In this document: positions 15,799-24,371 of the stretch, piece by piece
Layout: each line of letters opens with the position of its first letter
Numbering within the stretch: the first letter of the stretch is position 1
Assembly: GCA_028285005.1 (NCBI GenBank)
Contig: JANQQP010000037.1
Location: 62,001 to 126,000, forward strand
Reading direction: 5' to 3'
Origin: Dehalococcoidia bacterium
GTDB taxonomy: Bacteria; Chloroflexota; Dehalococcoidia; Lucifugimonadales; Lucifugimonadaceae
DNA: 64,000 bases
Notes under the pieces: generated by a model
Told to the model about the DNA's origin: nothing
The model's database searches: none
The model's input: the letters and a program-made list of their open reading frames with translations, nothing else
Position numbers and translations under genes: made by a program

Positions 15799-16752
15799 AT
15801 GATTCAGACACAGAACAGATTCTCGCTGGCGCAGCAGCGAGTCCACAGCAGCATGGTTGAGTTGCTGTCACGGGCCGGGCTTGGCTACCAGGGCGACTTT
15901 ATCGATGCTGGTGGCTACCGGATCCACTATCTCGAGTATGGAACCGGACCGGCTGTACTGCTTATTCATGGCGGCGGCGCCGGCGGAGCGATGTGGTTCA
16001 GGCAAATAGCTGAGCTTTCGAAGCGTTTCAGGGTGATCGCGCCTGACAACCCGATCTTCGGGCTTTCGAGTCGGCCTTCCAGGCAGCTTGCCGTTCCTGA
16101 GGTGACCACCGGCTTCGTTGAATCTTTCATGGACGCCCTGGACATTGATCAGGCTTCGGTCGCCGGGCTTTCGATGGGCGGTTTCGCGGCTGCCCGGTTT
16201 GCTGCCGAGAACCCCGACCGTGTCGACAAGTTGATGCTGATCGATTCAGCAGGCTTCGGTCGAGACCTGCCGTGGGGTTTCAGGCTCAGTTCACTCCCGG
16301 TGTTGAAGTACCTGTTGACTCGGCCCCAGCGATGGGCGCATGAGCGGTTCTTCGCCACGACGGAAGTGGCGCATCCCGACAGAGAGCACAACGACGCCTA
16401 TCTGCAGTACGCGTTTCGTGTAACGCAGACAGAAGGCCATTCGAATGCGGTGCGCCTGAACATGCCGGTTTTCGCCGGAATCAGAGGTCAGCGAAACCTG
16501 CTGCACGACGATGAGTTGGCGTCGATCAAAGCCCCGACACTGGTGCTATGGGGTGAGCAGGACCGGTTCTTCCCGTTACGTCACGCCCATAGGGCGGTTT
16601 CCCTGATCCCAGGATCGAGGCTTGAGGTGCTGCCGGACTGCGGTCACGTCTCGCTACTCGACCAGCCCGAGCGGGTCTCAGAATTGCTGGCGGGTTTTCT
16701 CTCCGACCAGCGGTTGGGTCAGCTTCCGAAGCGGTCCCCGACCGAAAGCTGA
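15799..16752 (+). CDS. Alpha/beta hydrolase
   Basis: A 317-residue alpha/beta-hydrolase-fold protein. The oxyanion segment LLIHGGGAGGAMWF, the nucleophile elbow GLSMGG, the acid in LWGEQDRFFP and the histidine in DCGHVSLLDQPE give a complete catalytic triad. It resembles the meta-cleavage-product hydrolase/haloperoxidase branch, but the substrate is unknown. The cap region (about residues 160-225) contains a run of basic and aromatic residues. I take ATG 15799; an in-frame TTG lies at 15784. The 3' end overlaps the convergent formyltransferase-family gene by 34 bases. Confidence 0.85.
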   Translation: MIQTQNRFSLAQQRVHSSMVELLSRAGLGYQGDFIDAGGYRIHYLEYGTGPAVLLIHGGGAGGAMWFRQIAELSKRFRVIAPDNPIFGLSSRPSRQLAVPEVTTGFVESFMDALDIDQASVAGLSMGGFAAARFAAENPDRVDKLMLIDSAGFGRDLPWGFRLSSLPVLKYLLTRPQRWAHERFFATTEVAHPDREHNDAYLQYAFRVTQTEGHSNAVRLNMPVFAGIRGQRNLLHDDELASIKAPTLVLWGEQDRFFPLRHAHRAVSLIPGSRLEVLPDCGHVSLLDQPERVSELLAGFLSDQRLGQLPKRSPTES

Positions 16753-17642
16753 ACAGCTTCGGCGAACTCCGAGGCAGAAACCTTCTTGCGGTCTGGGCCA
16801 CGCAGCCTGCCGATTCGTAGCGTGCCGCCTCCAACAGCGATCTCGAGGCCGTTGTCAGAAACGTCCAGCACTACACCCGGTTCGGCCGACTGCTCTCCGG
16901 CCTCGAACGAGCCGTCGTAGAAACTGACGCGCTCGCCGTTGAGGGTGGAGTTGGCTCCCGGCGACGGATCACTGCCGCGCACCAGGTTGTAGACCTCCTG
17001 GCCGGGCTTCGACCAGTCGATCTGCGCTTCCTTCGCCTTGAACCAGCCTTCGTAAGTCGCCTTGCTCTCGTCTTGGACGATACGTGGAGCTTTGCCCTCC
17101 CGGACCAGGTCGATCGCCTCGATCATCGCCTCCACTCCCATCGGGAACAGACGCTGGAAGTAGACGGAGCCAAGAGTGTCGTCAGGGCCAATCGGCGTGC
17201 TCTTCTGCAGCAGGACCGGACCGGTGTCGAGACCGTCATCCGGCCAGAAGATGGTCAGTCCGGTTTCGGTCTTGCCGGCGACGATGGGCCAGTTGATCGA
17301 ACTCGGGCCTCGGTGCAGCGGTAGCAGCGATGGGTGGTACTGGATGGTGCCCTTCGATGGCGAGTTGATCATGTCCATTGGCACGATGTCGGTCACGAAT
17401 GCCATCACGCACAGTTCCGGTTGCGTGGCGTTGAACTGGTCGATTGCATCCTGGTTCCTGAGTCGCTTGAACTGGTACAGCGGCACACCGGCTGAGTTCG
17501 CCGCCTCGCAGATCGGGTCTGACGGGCGTCCCTCGCGGTCGGGCGGTGCGAAGACACCGACAACCTCGTCCTTGCCAGCTTCGACAATTGCCTCGAGCAC
17601 AGCCTTGCCGAACGCTGCCTGGCCGATCAGAGCGATTCTCAT
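16719..17642 (-). CDS. Formyltransferase-family protein, closest in motif to the 10-formyl-THF hydrolase domain
   Basis: A 307-residue protein with an N-terminal formyl_transf_N domain and a C-terminal Fmt_C-like domain. It begins MRIALIGQAAFGKAVL. The folate site reads YHPSLLPLHRGPSSINW and the catalytic aspartate lies in DDGLDTGPVLL. Bacterial methionyl-tRNA formyltransferase usually has an Asn two residues before the His (NxHxSLLP), whereas here Gln-Tyr precedes it. The overall wording matches the hydrolase half of animal 10-formyltetrahydrofolate dehydrogenase (ALDH1L1). It could release formate from 10-formyl-THF or formylate another substrate, and the Fmt function is not excluded. The start is ATG 17642, with the open frame extending to 17702. 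It sits apart from def or other translation genes. Confidence 0.7.
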   Translation of the reverse strand: MRIALIGQAAFGKAVLEAIVEAGKDEVVGVFAPPDREGRPSDPICEAANSAGVPLYQFKRLRNQDAIDQFNATQPELCVMAFVTDIVPMDMINSPSKGTIQYHPSLLPLHRGPSSINWPIVAGKTETGLTIFWPDDGLDTGPVLLQKSTPIGPDDTLGSVYFQRLFPMGVEAMIEAIDLVREGKAPRIVQDESKATYEGWFKAKEAQIDWSKPGQEVYNLVRGSDPSPGANSTLNGERVSFYDGSFEAGEQSAEPGVVLDVSDNGLEIAVGGGTLRIGRLRGPDRKKVSASEFAEAVQLSVGDRFGS

Positions 17643-17762
17643 GTTGGTCTCCGGGGACAACTCATTTCGTCGGAATGCGATCTCGCAGGCGAAGCATAGC
17701 AACGGTATGGCCGAACCGCTCGCAGCACCTTGATGTGGCCGATATTCCGGTTAAGCTGAATC

Positions 17763-18260
17763 TTGACGATTCAGGCCGAGCCGGTTCAGGTGAAAACAAG
17801 AATGCAAGATCGAAGCGGTCGAAAAGAATTGCCTCCGCTTCAGGCGGCCGAGCCCACAGCGGGCGACGAACCGTCCGGTGAAGTGCCGACGGACGCGGCC
17901 GGCTGGCTGGCACGAGGACTGAGATCGGCACAGTTGGGCTTTCCAGACAAGGCAGCGGCTGATTTCGAGGAGGCGTCGTGGCTAGACCCGGAGAACGCCG
18001 ACATCCACTTCAACCTCGGCACGGCGCACCTTTCGATGGGAATGTTCGAGCAGGCGTTGGTGAACTTCGACAGGACCATCGAACTGGCACCCGATATGTC
18101 AGACGCCATCGGGAATAGAGCAGTCGCACTTACTGCGTTGGGGCAGGATGAACTGGCCGAGCGCGATGTGGCGCGTGCGGTTGAGCTGGGCGCTCCGCCG
18201 GAAGGTCTGGCGACGGTGATCGAGTATGTAAAGACGAAGCGCGTCGAACCGAAGACGTGA
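17763..18260 (+). CDS. Tetratricopeptide-repeat protein
   Basis: A 165-residue protein with a charged, Pro/Glu-rich N-terminal 45 residues and then about three TPR units. These contain WLARGLRSAQLGFPDKAAADF, a helix pair around ADIHFNLGTAHLSMGMFEQAL, and AIGNRAVALTALGQDELAE. TPRs mediate protein-protein contacts, and no catalytic domain is present. The start is uncertain: TTG 17763, GTG 17790 and ATG 17802 are all in frame, and the last is preceded by CAGGTGA. It is 51 bases ahead of phhB on the same strand. Confidence 0.72.
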   Translation: MTIQAEPVQVKTRMQDRSGRKELPPLQAAEPTAGDEPSGEVPTDAAGWLARGLRSAQLGFPDKAAADFEEASWLDPENADIHFNLGTAHLSMGMFEQALVNFDRTIELAPDMSDAIGNRAVALTALGQDELAERDVARAVELGAPPEGLATVIEYVKTKRVEPKT

Positions 18261-18311
18261 GATGCGGTCTCGCGGATGACGCTATCGAACTGAAGCAGCA
18301 AGAGGTGATTC

Positions 18312-18590
18312 ATGGCAGGACTGAGCGAGTCCGAGATCGAAACGAGGTTGGCCGACGTTTCAGGGTGGAGCTACGAGGGCGGCCAGATCACTCGCACATT
18401 CAGTTTCGACACGTTCCTTGGCGGCATCGAGTTCGTAGGAAAGGTCGCTGAGGCCGCTGAATCGGCCGACCATCACCCGGACATAGACATCCGCTATTCG
18501 AACATCACTGTTTCCGTGTCGTCGCATGACGTTGGCGGCATAACTGACCGCGACTTCAATCTCGCCGAGGCAGTGAACGGACTGGCCTGA
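18312..18590 (+). CDS. phhB: Pterin-4-alpha-carbinolamine dehydratase
   Basis: A 92-residue member of the PCD/DCoH family. It contains the family signature ADHHPDIDIRYSNITV with the catalytic histidine pair, and ends SHDVGGITDRDFNLAEAV, whose last part carries the conserved Asp of the active site. It dehydrates 4a-hydroxytetrahydropterin. No aromatic amino acid hydroxylase is nearby, so a role in molybdopterin or other pterin chemistry is as likely. ATG 18312 follows AGAGGTG by seven bases. It may be co-transcribed with the TPR gene upstream. Confidence 0.92.
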   Translation: MAGLSESEIETRLADVSGWSYEGGQITRTFSFDTFLGGIEFVGKVAEAAESADHHPDIDIRYSNITVSVSSHDVGGITDRDFNLAEAVNGLA

Positions 18591-18665
18591 CCGTACCAAC
18601 CGCGATTAGCCGAAAATGGGCCACGGTACGAAATCCGCGTCTGCGGCGTAACCGTAATCCTGCGC

Positions 18666-18720
18666 AGGAAGCGAGGTTATCTGTTCAGAACCGTGCACTG
18701 AGCAGGGCGCCTCGCTTCTT
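18666..18720. terminator. Long two-part hairpin between converging genes
   Basis: An outer stem AGGAAGCGAGG/CCTCGCTTCTT (18666-18676 with 18710-18720, one G-U pair) continues after a symmetrical 4/4 internal loop. It leads into an inner stem CTGTTCAG/CTGAGCAG (18681-18688 with 18698-18705, one G-U pair) closed by nine bases. It lies between the end of phhB and the end of the convergent ABC permease gene. It is followed on the plus strand by CTATTTCC. A terminator is the simplest reading; a structured small RNA is possible. Confidence 0.5.
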
Positions 18721-18755
18721 CTATTTCCTGGCCCTCGCTCGTACGCCGGCAACCG

Positions 18756-19868
18756 CTATTCCCAGCGGAACACCCGAGTCGCAACAGCGAACGCGATCGC
18801 TGTCCAGATCCCAAGGCCAAGCAGCTCAGGGCCGAGCGTCACGATACTGGCGCCATCGACAGTGATCTCCCTGAAACCGTCCGCCAGGTAGGTGAGTGGG
18901 AAGAACTGCGAGATGTTGCCGAGCCAGTCCGGGAAGACCTCGATCGGAAAGAAGATGCCTGACAGGAACATCATCGGTAACGTGACGATGTTTGCGACAG
19001 GAGCAGCCACATCCTCAGTCTTGGCCCAACCCGAGATCGCTAGGCCGAGCACCGTGAAGAGCGCTCCGCCGAACAGCGCCATGATTGAGATGTCTATCCA
19101 GTTGATGATGCTGCTATCGCCGATGGTCACACGCAGTGCCAGCATCCCAACAACCAGAAGCACGTAGGTTTGCAGCAGCGTCACGATCAGCCGTGTAGTC
19201 ATCTGGCCGACCAGGAAGTGGGAAGGACCGATCGGCGTCGCCTGCAATCGGCGCAGCACGCCGCCGGTCTTGAAGCGGATGAGGCTGAATACCACTCCGA
19301 ATATGCCTGCTTGCATGATGGCCATCGCAGCGATGCCGGGCACAAGGAATCCCCGGAACCCCTCGCCTTCGCCCTCGATAAACGCGGGCGCGATCTCAAA
19401 CCGGCTCTCAACTCTGAACTCGTCGGGAACGTTCGCTATGTCGAGAAACAGCGAATCCAACACATCGCGGGTCACAGTCTCCGTGATGCCCTGTTCCTGC
19501 GGCTTGCGTGAGTCGAATATCGCCCGCACGGTAGAGACGTTGTCGGGTTCACCGAAACCCTCGGGAATGATCAGGATGGCATCTACGTCACCGGAACGCA
19601 GTTCGTCCCGCAGGAACTCCTCATCGTCCTCGATCTTCAGATCGAGCAGAGGGTCATCGCCATCGTCGATTACATCACGGAATCTTGTCGAGGCCTCATT
19701 CTTCGCGTTGTCGATGAAGCCCACATCCGGCGGCGAGAACTGATCAAAGTTCAACAGCCCGAAGATGAGCATGATCAGCATCGGGAAGAACAGCGCCCAG
19801 AAGATGGCCTGCCGGTTACGGAAGTACATCTTCAGTGATGCGATTGTCAGTACGAAGTAGAGTCTCAT
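18756..19868 (-). CDS. ABC-2 type transporter permease
   Basis: A 370-residue ABC-2 permease. It has an N-terminal membrane segment (MYFRNRQAIFWALFFPMLIM), a large extracytoplasmic domain of about 140 residues, and five C-terminal membrane segments starting near residue 175. The segment FLSGIFFPIEVFPDWLGNISQFFPLTYLADGFR is the family signature of DrrB/YhhJ-type exporters. It lies 31 bases behind the gene for its ATPase. Together with the MMPL gene upstream it forms an export locus under the PadR regulator. The substrate (lipid, antibiotic or other) is unknown. Confidence 0.88.
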   Translation of the reverse strand: MRLYFVLTIASLKMYFRNRQAIFWALFFPMLIMLIFGLLNFDQFSPPDVGFIDNAKNEASTRFRDVIDDGDDPLLDLKIEDDEEFLRDELRSGDVDAILIIPEGFGEPDNVSTVRAIFDSRKPQEQGITETVTRDVLDSLFLDIANVPDEFRVESRFEIAPAFIEGEGEGFRGFLVPGIAAMAIMQAGIFGVVFSLIRFKTGGVLRRLQATPIGPSHFLVGQMTTRLIVTLLQTYVLLVVGMLALRVTIGDSSIINWIDISIMALFGGALFTVLGLAISGWAKTEDVAAPVANIVTLPMMFLSGIFFPIEVFPDWLGNISQFFPLTYLADGFREITVDGASIVTLGPELLGLGIWTAIAFAVATRVFRWE

Positions 19869-19899
19869 GGTCCGTTACGCGCTAACGCGGAAGTGCAAA

Positions 19900-20697
19900 C
19901 TACCCTTCACGCAGGCTTCGTCCAGTCAGATTGATGAACACGTCTTCCAGCGTCGCTAGTTTGACCTCGCGTGTAGCGGTGAAACCGGTGGAGATCAACT
20001 GCTCGATCAGGCGGTCTGGCGAGTCCAACTGGACGATCTTGCCGCGGTCCATGATGGCGACCCGGTCGCACAGCTCCTCCGCCTCCTCCATGTAGTGCGT
20101 GGTGAGCATGATCGTAGTTCCGGTCGATTGGATCCGCTGGATGAGTTCCCACATGTGACGGCGGGCCTGCGGGTCGAGCGCTGTTGTCGGCTCGTCCAGG
20201 AACAGGACCTGAGGCTTGTTCACCAGAGCGACGGCTATCGACATCCGCTGCTTCTGACCGCCGGACAGATGGTTGAAGTAAGCCTTCCGCCGGTCGGTCA
20301 GCTCCACCTCTTCGAGAATGGCATCAACATCCACCTTCTCGCCGTAGAGTTCGCCGTACAGCTTGATCGTCTCGGCAACGGAAAGGTAATCGAAGAAGGC
20401 CGTGCTCTGGAGCTGAACTCCGATGATGCTCTTGACCTTCTGCGGATCACGGTGGACGTCTATGCCACCAACGAAAGCTGACCCGGAGTCGGCTCTGCGC
20501 ATTCCTTCCAGGATCTCAACCGTCGTGGTCTTGCCGGCACCGTTCGGTCCGAGCATGCCGAAAACTTCACCCGGACGGACTGTGAACGAAACGCCGTCTA
20601 CGGCCACGAGGTCGCCGTAACGTTTCGTCAGACCATCGACGGCGATGATCGGTCCTCCGGTAGCCGCCGAAGCCAGATTCCGAGATGTCTCCGTCAT
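19900..20697 (-). CDS. ABC transporter ATP-binding protein (DrrA type)
   Basis: A 265-residue ABC ATPase with Walker A GPNGAGKTT, Q-loop GVQLQSTAFFDYLS, signature LSGGQKQRM, Walker B VLFLDEPTTALD and the H-loop LTTHYMEEAEELCDR. The C-terminal segment resembles the DrrA/CcmA drug and lipid export subgroup. Its ATG overlaps the stop of the MMPL gene by four bases (ATGA), showing co-translation. The ABC-2 permease follows. It supplies the energy for the exporter made with the downstream permease. Confidence 0.92.
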   Translation of the reverse strand: MTETSRNLASAATGGPIIAVDGLTKRYGDLVAVDGVSFTVRPGEVFGMLGPNGAGKTTTVEILEGMRRADSGSAFVGGIDVHRDPQKVKSIIGVQLQSTAFFDYLSVAETIKLYGELYGEKVDVDAILEEVELTDRRKAYFNHLSGGQKQRMSIAVALVNKPQVLFLDEPTTALDPQARRHMWELIQRIQSTGTTIMLTTHYMEEAEELCDRVAIMDRGKIVQLDSPDRLIEQLISTGFTATREVKLATLEDVFINLTGRSLREG

Positions 20698-23576
20698 GCG
20701 GGCTGCGTGCCCTCCCGGACTGGTTCTGATGGTGATTCCTCAGGTTTCGCCGTAGTGCTGGTTTCTTCGGCTTTGCGAGTCAGCTCAGGCGTGGCGATCA
20801 GCAGCAATGACGGTAGCACGACAAGTGCGGCGACGACCGCCAGAAACACCATGATCGAGGTGAGGATTCCGTAGCTTGCGAAGAGTGGCATCGGGGCCAG
20901 TCCCATGATGGCGAAGCCGACGATGCTGGAAGCCGATGAACCGGCCAGTGCCACTCCGGTGCCGCGCAAAGAGCGAGTCATGGCCTGCAGACGCGTGTTG
21001 GCGTAGCGCAACTCCTCTCTGAAGCGCTGCGTCAGGTGAATCGAAAAGTCGATTCCCACGCCGATCGAAACGGCGCCGATTGTTGCGGTCACGAAGTTCA
21101 GTGCGAAGCCGCTGATGTACATGATGGCGTACAGCCACACCACGACGAGCCCGATCGGGATGATCGTGACGATGGCGAACCTGACCGACCTGAACGCCAC
21201 GAGCAAGAGCAGGAAAGCGGCGGCCGCGGCTATCGGTATTGAGGTCTGCAGTGAGTCGGTCGTTGCCTCAAGCTGTGCCTGCCGGATCAGTGGTGAGCCT
21301 GTGAGGCCATAGTCGGATACAGAGCTAACTCCTTCGAGCGACTCCAGGTTCACCAGGATTGAATCGCGGGCGTCGACGACCGCGCTCTGCTCACGTGTGC
21401 CGGGCAGGAAAACCGTGAGCACCGTCAGATCGAGCGTGTCGCCAAGCGGGTTGTGCTGCAGCACGGATCGAACATCGGCCGGTGTGTATGCGAGCTCGCC
21501 ACCGCTCGTCGGCACGCCGGCCTGCACTGCGTAGTCGAGGACTGCGTCAAGCTGCTCAGGTGTTGGAGGTACGCCGTATGGCGGAGACTCCTGGATAGCG
21601 ACACCTGTGAGTTCCTGTACACCAGCACGGCCGACAGGCGATGCGGTGATGTCCTCGACGATCTGCACCAGGTTCGGCTCACTGATGTTCACCACGCCTT
21701 GCGTATCACGGCCGAGGTTCTGGTTGCCGTCGAGGTTGTCGAAAACCGCCTGCATGCCGAACAGCGCCCCCGGATCGGAGAAGTCCGCCTCAACGAGAAT
21801 GAATGCCTGCTCGCCGCTACGTTCGGCGACATGCTCGTCCAGCTTGTCGAGACTGACGGCGAAGTCCGAATCGGAAGCGAAGAAGTCCTTCACATCGAAC
21901 GTGGCGTCCAGCCTCAATGCAAAGACAGCAGCCAGTCCGGTGATACCCACCATCGCAGCAAGCACCACGAACCTGTATCGAGTGAGGGTCGCCAGCCGGT
22001 CGATCTGGTGCGGGCCTTCGTCGAGTGTGCCTGAAGCGTCAGCCGCGGCCACTGGTTGATCGCTCGCGGTCGCTGGCCTGAATCGCAGATAGAGCGCGGG
22101 TGTCAGGAGAGTGAGTGTCAGGCCGACAGCAAGGAACACTGCGCCAATGATGACGTCGACTGCGACCAGCATGATCACTGCGCCGCCGGCAAACGACGCC
22201 GCGCCGATCGAGGCAAAGATGGCTACGATCAGCCACGCACGGCCGTTGTAGTTGCGTCCCGTGAGCATCCCGTCGATCCGTGCGTATACCTGCGGCAGCA
22301 CCACTCCGAGAACCAGGAATGAAGAGACTGTCGCAATTGCTGCGGCGAAGCCGAAGTGAACCACGGCTTCGATTCCGGCCGCGCTGTTGGACAGGAAGGC
22401 GATGCTGTCTGAGACCATGGCCAGCGCCAATGCGGGCAGAACAGCGCCGAGACCTATTACAAGGGCTCGCCTCGGTACCGCGATCCGCTTCCTCTCTTCC
22501 TGGTATCGACGGACCGCGTGGACTGCGAAGTCGACTCCGAGCGAAACCATCGCGATCGGCACAATCAGGTCGATGACCAGTCCTGCCTTGAGCCCGACCA
22601 GAAGCGAGATTCCCTTCAGCCAGATCATGAGGATGCCGAGTCCCGCGCCGGTCAGCGCCACCGCCCAGTAGGATCGCAGCGCGATGCCGACGATGGCGAT
22701 GGCGGCTATCACGGTGAAGGTGATGAAGACGCCCGATTCCTGGCCCTGGTCATCGGCCTCAAGGTTGGCGTCGATGGCTATGCCCCAGACCTGGTAGCTG
22801 TCCACTTCCTGTCGCAGGACCTCCTGGACGTTGCGGTTGAACTCTTCCTTGTCCAGGGTGCGGTCGTCTGCGCTCACGCCAATGGCCTGCGTGCCTCCGC
22901 CGAGGCGAGCGTTGTCTGCGATGACGTTGAACTGAACGGCGGGAGATGTCCACCAGACGATCTCCTCGCCATTTACATTGCGAGTCTCCGATTCGGCCTG
23001 GACCGAGAGAAGCTCGACCAGCTCCGCGGTTTCCGGATTTACCAGCACATGGTGTACGGCGACCTTGACCTGCTCATCGGTAGCCTCAAAGAGTGAGAGT
23101 TCGCCGTTGGTTGAGACTTGCAGGTATTCCTCGACTGCATCCGCGATAGTGATCACGCCCACCACGTTGCGGGAGGTCGAGGTGTCGAAGTAGCTGAGCA
23201 GTACCGGCTGTTCCGTCATGTTCTCTGCAACGAGGTTGCCTTGCTCGTCCGCGGCTCGCAGCAGGGTCTCGGAAAGCAGCAGTTCGCTCAGCCCTTCCGA
23301 TGTGAGGATGTCACCAGTTTCGGATTCGGCAATGAAAGGCACGACATGCGCCGGAGTGGCGAAAGAGTCGTCGATGCGCTGCTGGAGGTCGAAGACGCGG
23401 CCTTCCGGGTTCTGAGACGCCGAGTCTGGCGCGTCCAAGATCACGAGCGGAATCACAAGCAGCGCCGTTATGGTGAGAGTTCCCCAGATCAGCAGAGACG
23501 ACCTGCGGTCCAGCCATCCAGCGGTCCTGACTGCCCAGTCGAGGCGGTTGTTAGGAGCGGATTGGGCGTGGTTCAT
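20694..23576 (-). CDS. MMPL/RND family membrane exporter
   Basis: A 960-residue protein with the duplicated RND plan. An N-terminal membrane helix precedes a large extracytoplasmic loop, then about five membrane segments with a GVDFAVHAVRRY motif. A second loop and second bundle follow, with GVGIDFSIHLTQRFREE. The Gly/Asp-rich GVDF and GIDF sites in the fourth-helix position are the hallmarks of MMPL and hopanoid/HpnN-type exporters. I choose ATG 23576, which has GAGGAAG eight bases upstream; the frame stays open into the PadR gene. It probably moves lipids or hydrophobic compounds. It overlaps the downstream ABC ATPase by four bases. Confidence 0.9.
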   Translation of the reverse strand: MNHAQSAPNNRLDWAVRTAGWLDRRSSLLIWGTLTITALLVIPLVILDAPDSASQNPEGRVFDLQQRIDDSFATPAHVVPFIAESETGDILTSEGLSELLLSETLLRAADEQGNLVAENMTEQPVLLSYFDTSTSRNVVGVITIADAVEEYLQVSTNGELSLFEATDEQVKVAVHHVLVNPETAELVELLSVQAESETRNVNGEEIVWWTSPAVQFNVIADNARLGGGTQAIGVSADDRTLDKEEFNRNVQEVLRQEVDSYQVWGIAIDANLEADDQGQESGVFITFTVIAAIAIVGIALRSYWAVALTGAGLGILMIWLKGISLLVGLKAGLVIDLIVPIAMVSLGVDFAVHAVRRYQEERKRIAVPRRALVIGLGAVLPALALAMVSDSIAFLSNSAAGIEAVVHFGFAAAIATVSSFLVLGVVLPQVYARIDGMLTGRNYNGRAWLIVAIFASIGAASFAGGAVIMLVAVDVIIGAVFLAVGLTLTLLTPALYLRFRPATASDQPVAAADASGTLDEGPHQIDRLATLTRYRFVVLAAMVGITGLAAVFALRLDATFDVKDFFASDSDFAVSLDKLDEHVAERSGEQAFILVEADFSDPGALFGMQAVFDNLDGNQNLGRDTQGVVNISEPNLVQIVEDITASPVGRAGVQELTGVAIQESPPYGVPPTPEQLDAVLDYAVQAGVPTSGGELAYTPADVRSVLQHNPLGDTLDLTVLTVFLPGTREQSAVVDARDSILVNLESLEGVSSVSDYGLTGSPLIRQAQLEATTDSLQTSIPIAAAAAFLLLLVAFRSVRFAIVTIIPIGLVVVWLYAIMYISGFALNFVTATIGAVSIGVGIDFSIHLTQRFREELRYANTRLQAMTRSLRGTGVALAGSSASSIVGFAIMGLAPMPLFASYGILTSIMVFLAVVAALVVLPSLLLIATPELTRKAEETSTTAKPEESPSEPVREGTQPA

Positions 23577-23608
23577 CGAAGTAACTTCCTCGGCCGGTGG
23601 CCCGGCGT

Positions 23609-24175
23609 CTAAACTCTCGATTCGAGGGACTTGATCGACTCTTCGGACCACCTGATCGAGGCCTTCGTGAACTCAATACCGCCTCGAATAGTCAACAGCG
23701 TGAATGTCGGGTCATAGTTAGGCCCCGATGCCAGGCACTGTTGCTCCATGGCCTCGAGTTCAGCGAGCTGCTCCCGCTCGAAGGTCAGGTTGTGCCGGAG
23801 TAGTTCAATTAAGGACTTCTGATTAGCTGACTTCCCGAAGAACACACGGAGCATGACGTTGCTCTTGAACATGTGCTGTTCGAAATCGGCGCTGTCGACC
23901 CATTCCGATAGCCGCCTGTTGCCTTCAGGAGTGAGGGCGTAAACTCGCTTGTCCGGCCTGGCGTCCTGCTCGATGTGTTCTTCCGTGACGAGCCCGGCCT
24001 TCTTCAGACGTCTGAGCTCGGTGTAGATCTGGCTCTTCGCCGGGCTCCAGTAGAAGTGACTTATGCTCTTGTCCGCGAACTGCTTCAGGTCGTAGCCGGA
24101 CATAGGCTCGAAACTGAGCATGCCGAGGATGGCAAAAGAGGTCTGTGGGAGATCGGCCAATGGTGCAGGTGGCAT
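23609..24175 (-). CDS. PadR-family transcriptional regulator
   Basis: A 188-residue PadR protein. The N-terminal winged helix-turn-helix contains FAILGMLSFEPMSGYDLK and SQIYTELRRLKKAGLV, the family hallmark. The C-terminal half (about residues 95-185) is a helical effector/dimerisation domain of the Vir_act_alpha_C kind. PadR proteins usually repress neighbouring efflux or detoxification genes. The gene heads the operon with the MMPL protein and the ABC exporter, and a large dyad lies five bases upstream of its ATG. The regulator thus probably represses its own operon in response to an exported compound. Confidence 0.92.
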   Translation of the reverse strand: MPPAPLADLPQTSFAILGMLSFEPMSGYDLKQFADKSISHFYWSPAKSQIYTELRRLKKAGLVTEEHIEQDARPDKRVYALTPEGNRRLSEWVDSADFEQHMFKSNVMLRVFFGKSANQKSLIELLRHNLTFEREQLAELEAMEQQCLASGPNYDPTFTLLTIRGGIEFTKASIRWSEESIKSLESRV

Positions 24176-24180
24176 GGGTC

Positions 24181-24215
24181 TTTTAGGATTAGTTTAATAT
24201 GAACTAGGACTAAAA
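24181..24215. promoter_or_regulatory. Interrupted dyad beside the PadR start: candidate operator
   Basis: Two nested inverted repeats share one centre: TTTTAG/CTAAAA at the outside and TAGTT/AACTA inside, separated by a 7-base AT-rich centre (TAATATG). It starts five bases upstream of the PadR ATG, so a bound protein would block the operon's transcription or translation start. Dyads of this size at this place are normal for PadR autoregulation. Confidence 0.55.
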
Positions 24216-24371
24216 GAACTATATGGCGCTCACACGTTGCTGTCAAGGGCGAATTTTGAACTGTCGATCTGATCAGTCCTGCTGATGCTGGCAGCCCGCC
24301 GATTCGGGCTTAGAATGCCGTGCTGTCTGACGGGCAACTTTTCACACAACTACTGACCCGATGAGGCAACA

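Noticed and set aside
20785-23803. Several plus-strand open frames of 60-190 codons opposite the exporter genes
   Set aside because: They are low-complexity shadows of the MMPL, ABC and PadR genes, with no motifs or ribosome binding sites.
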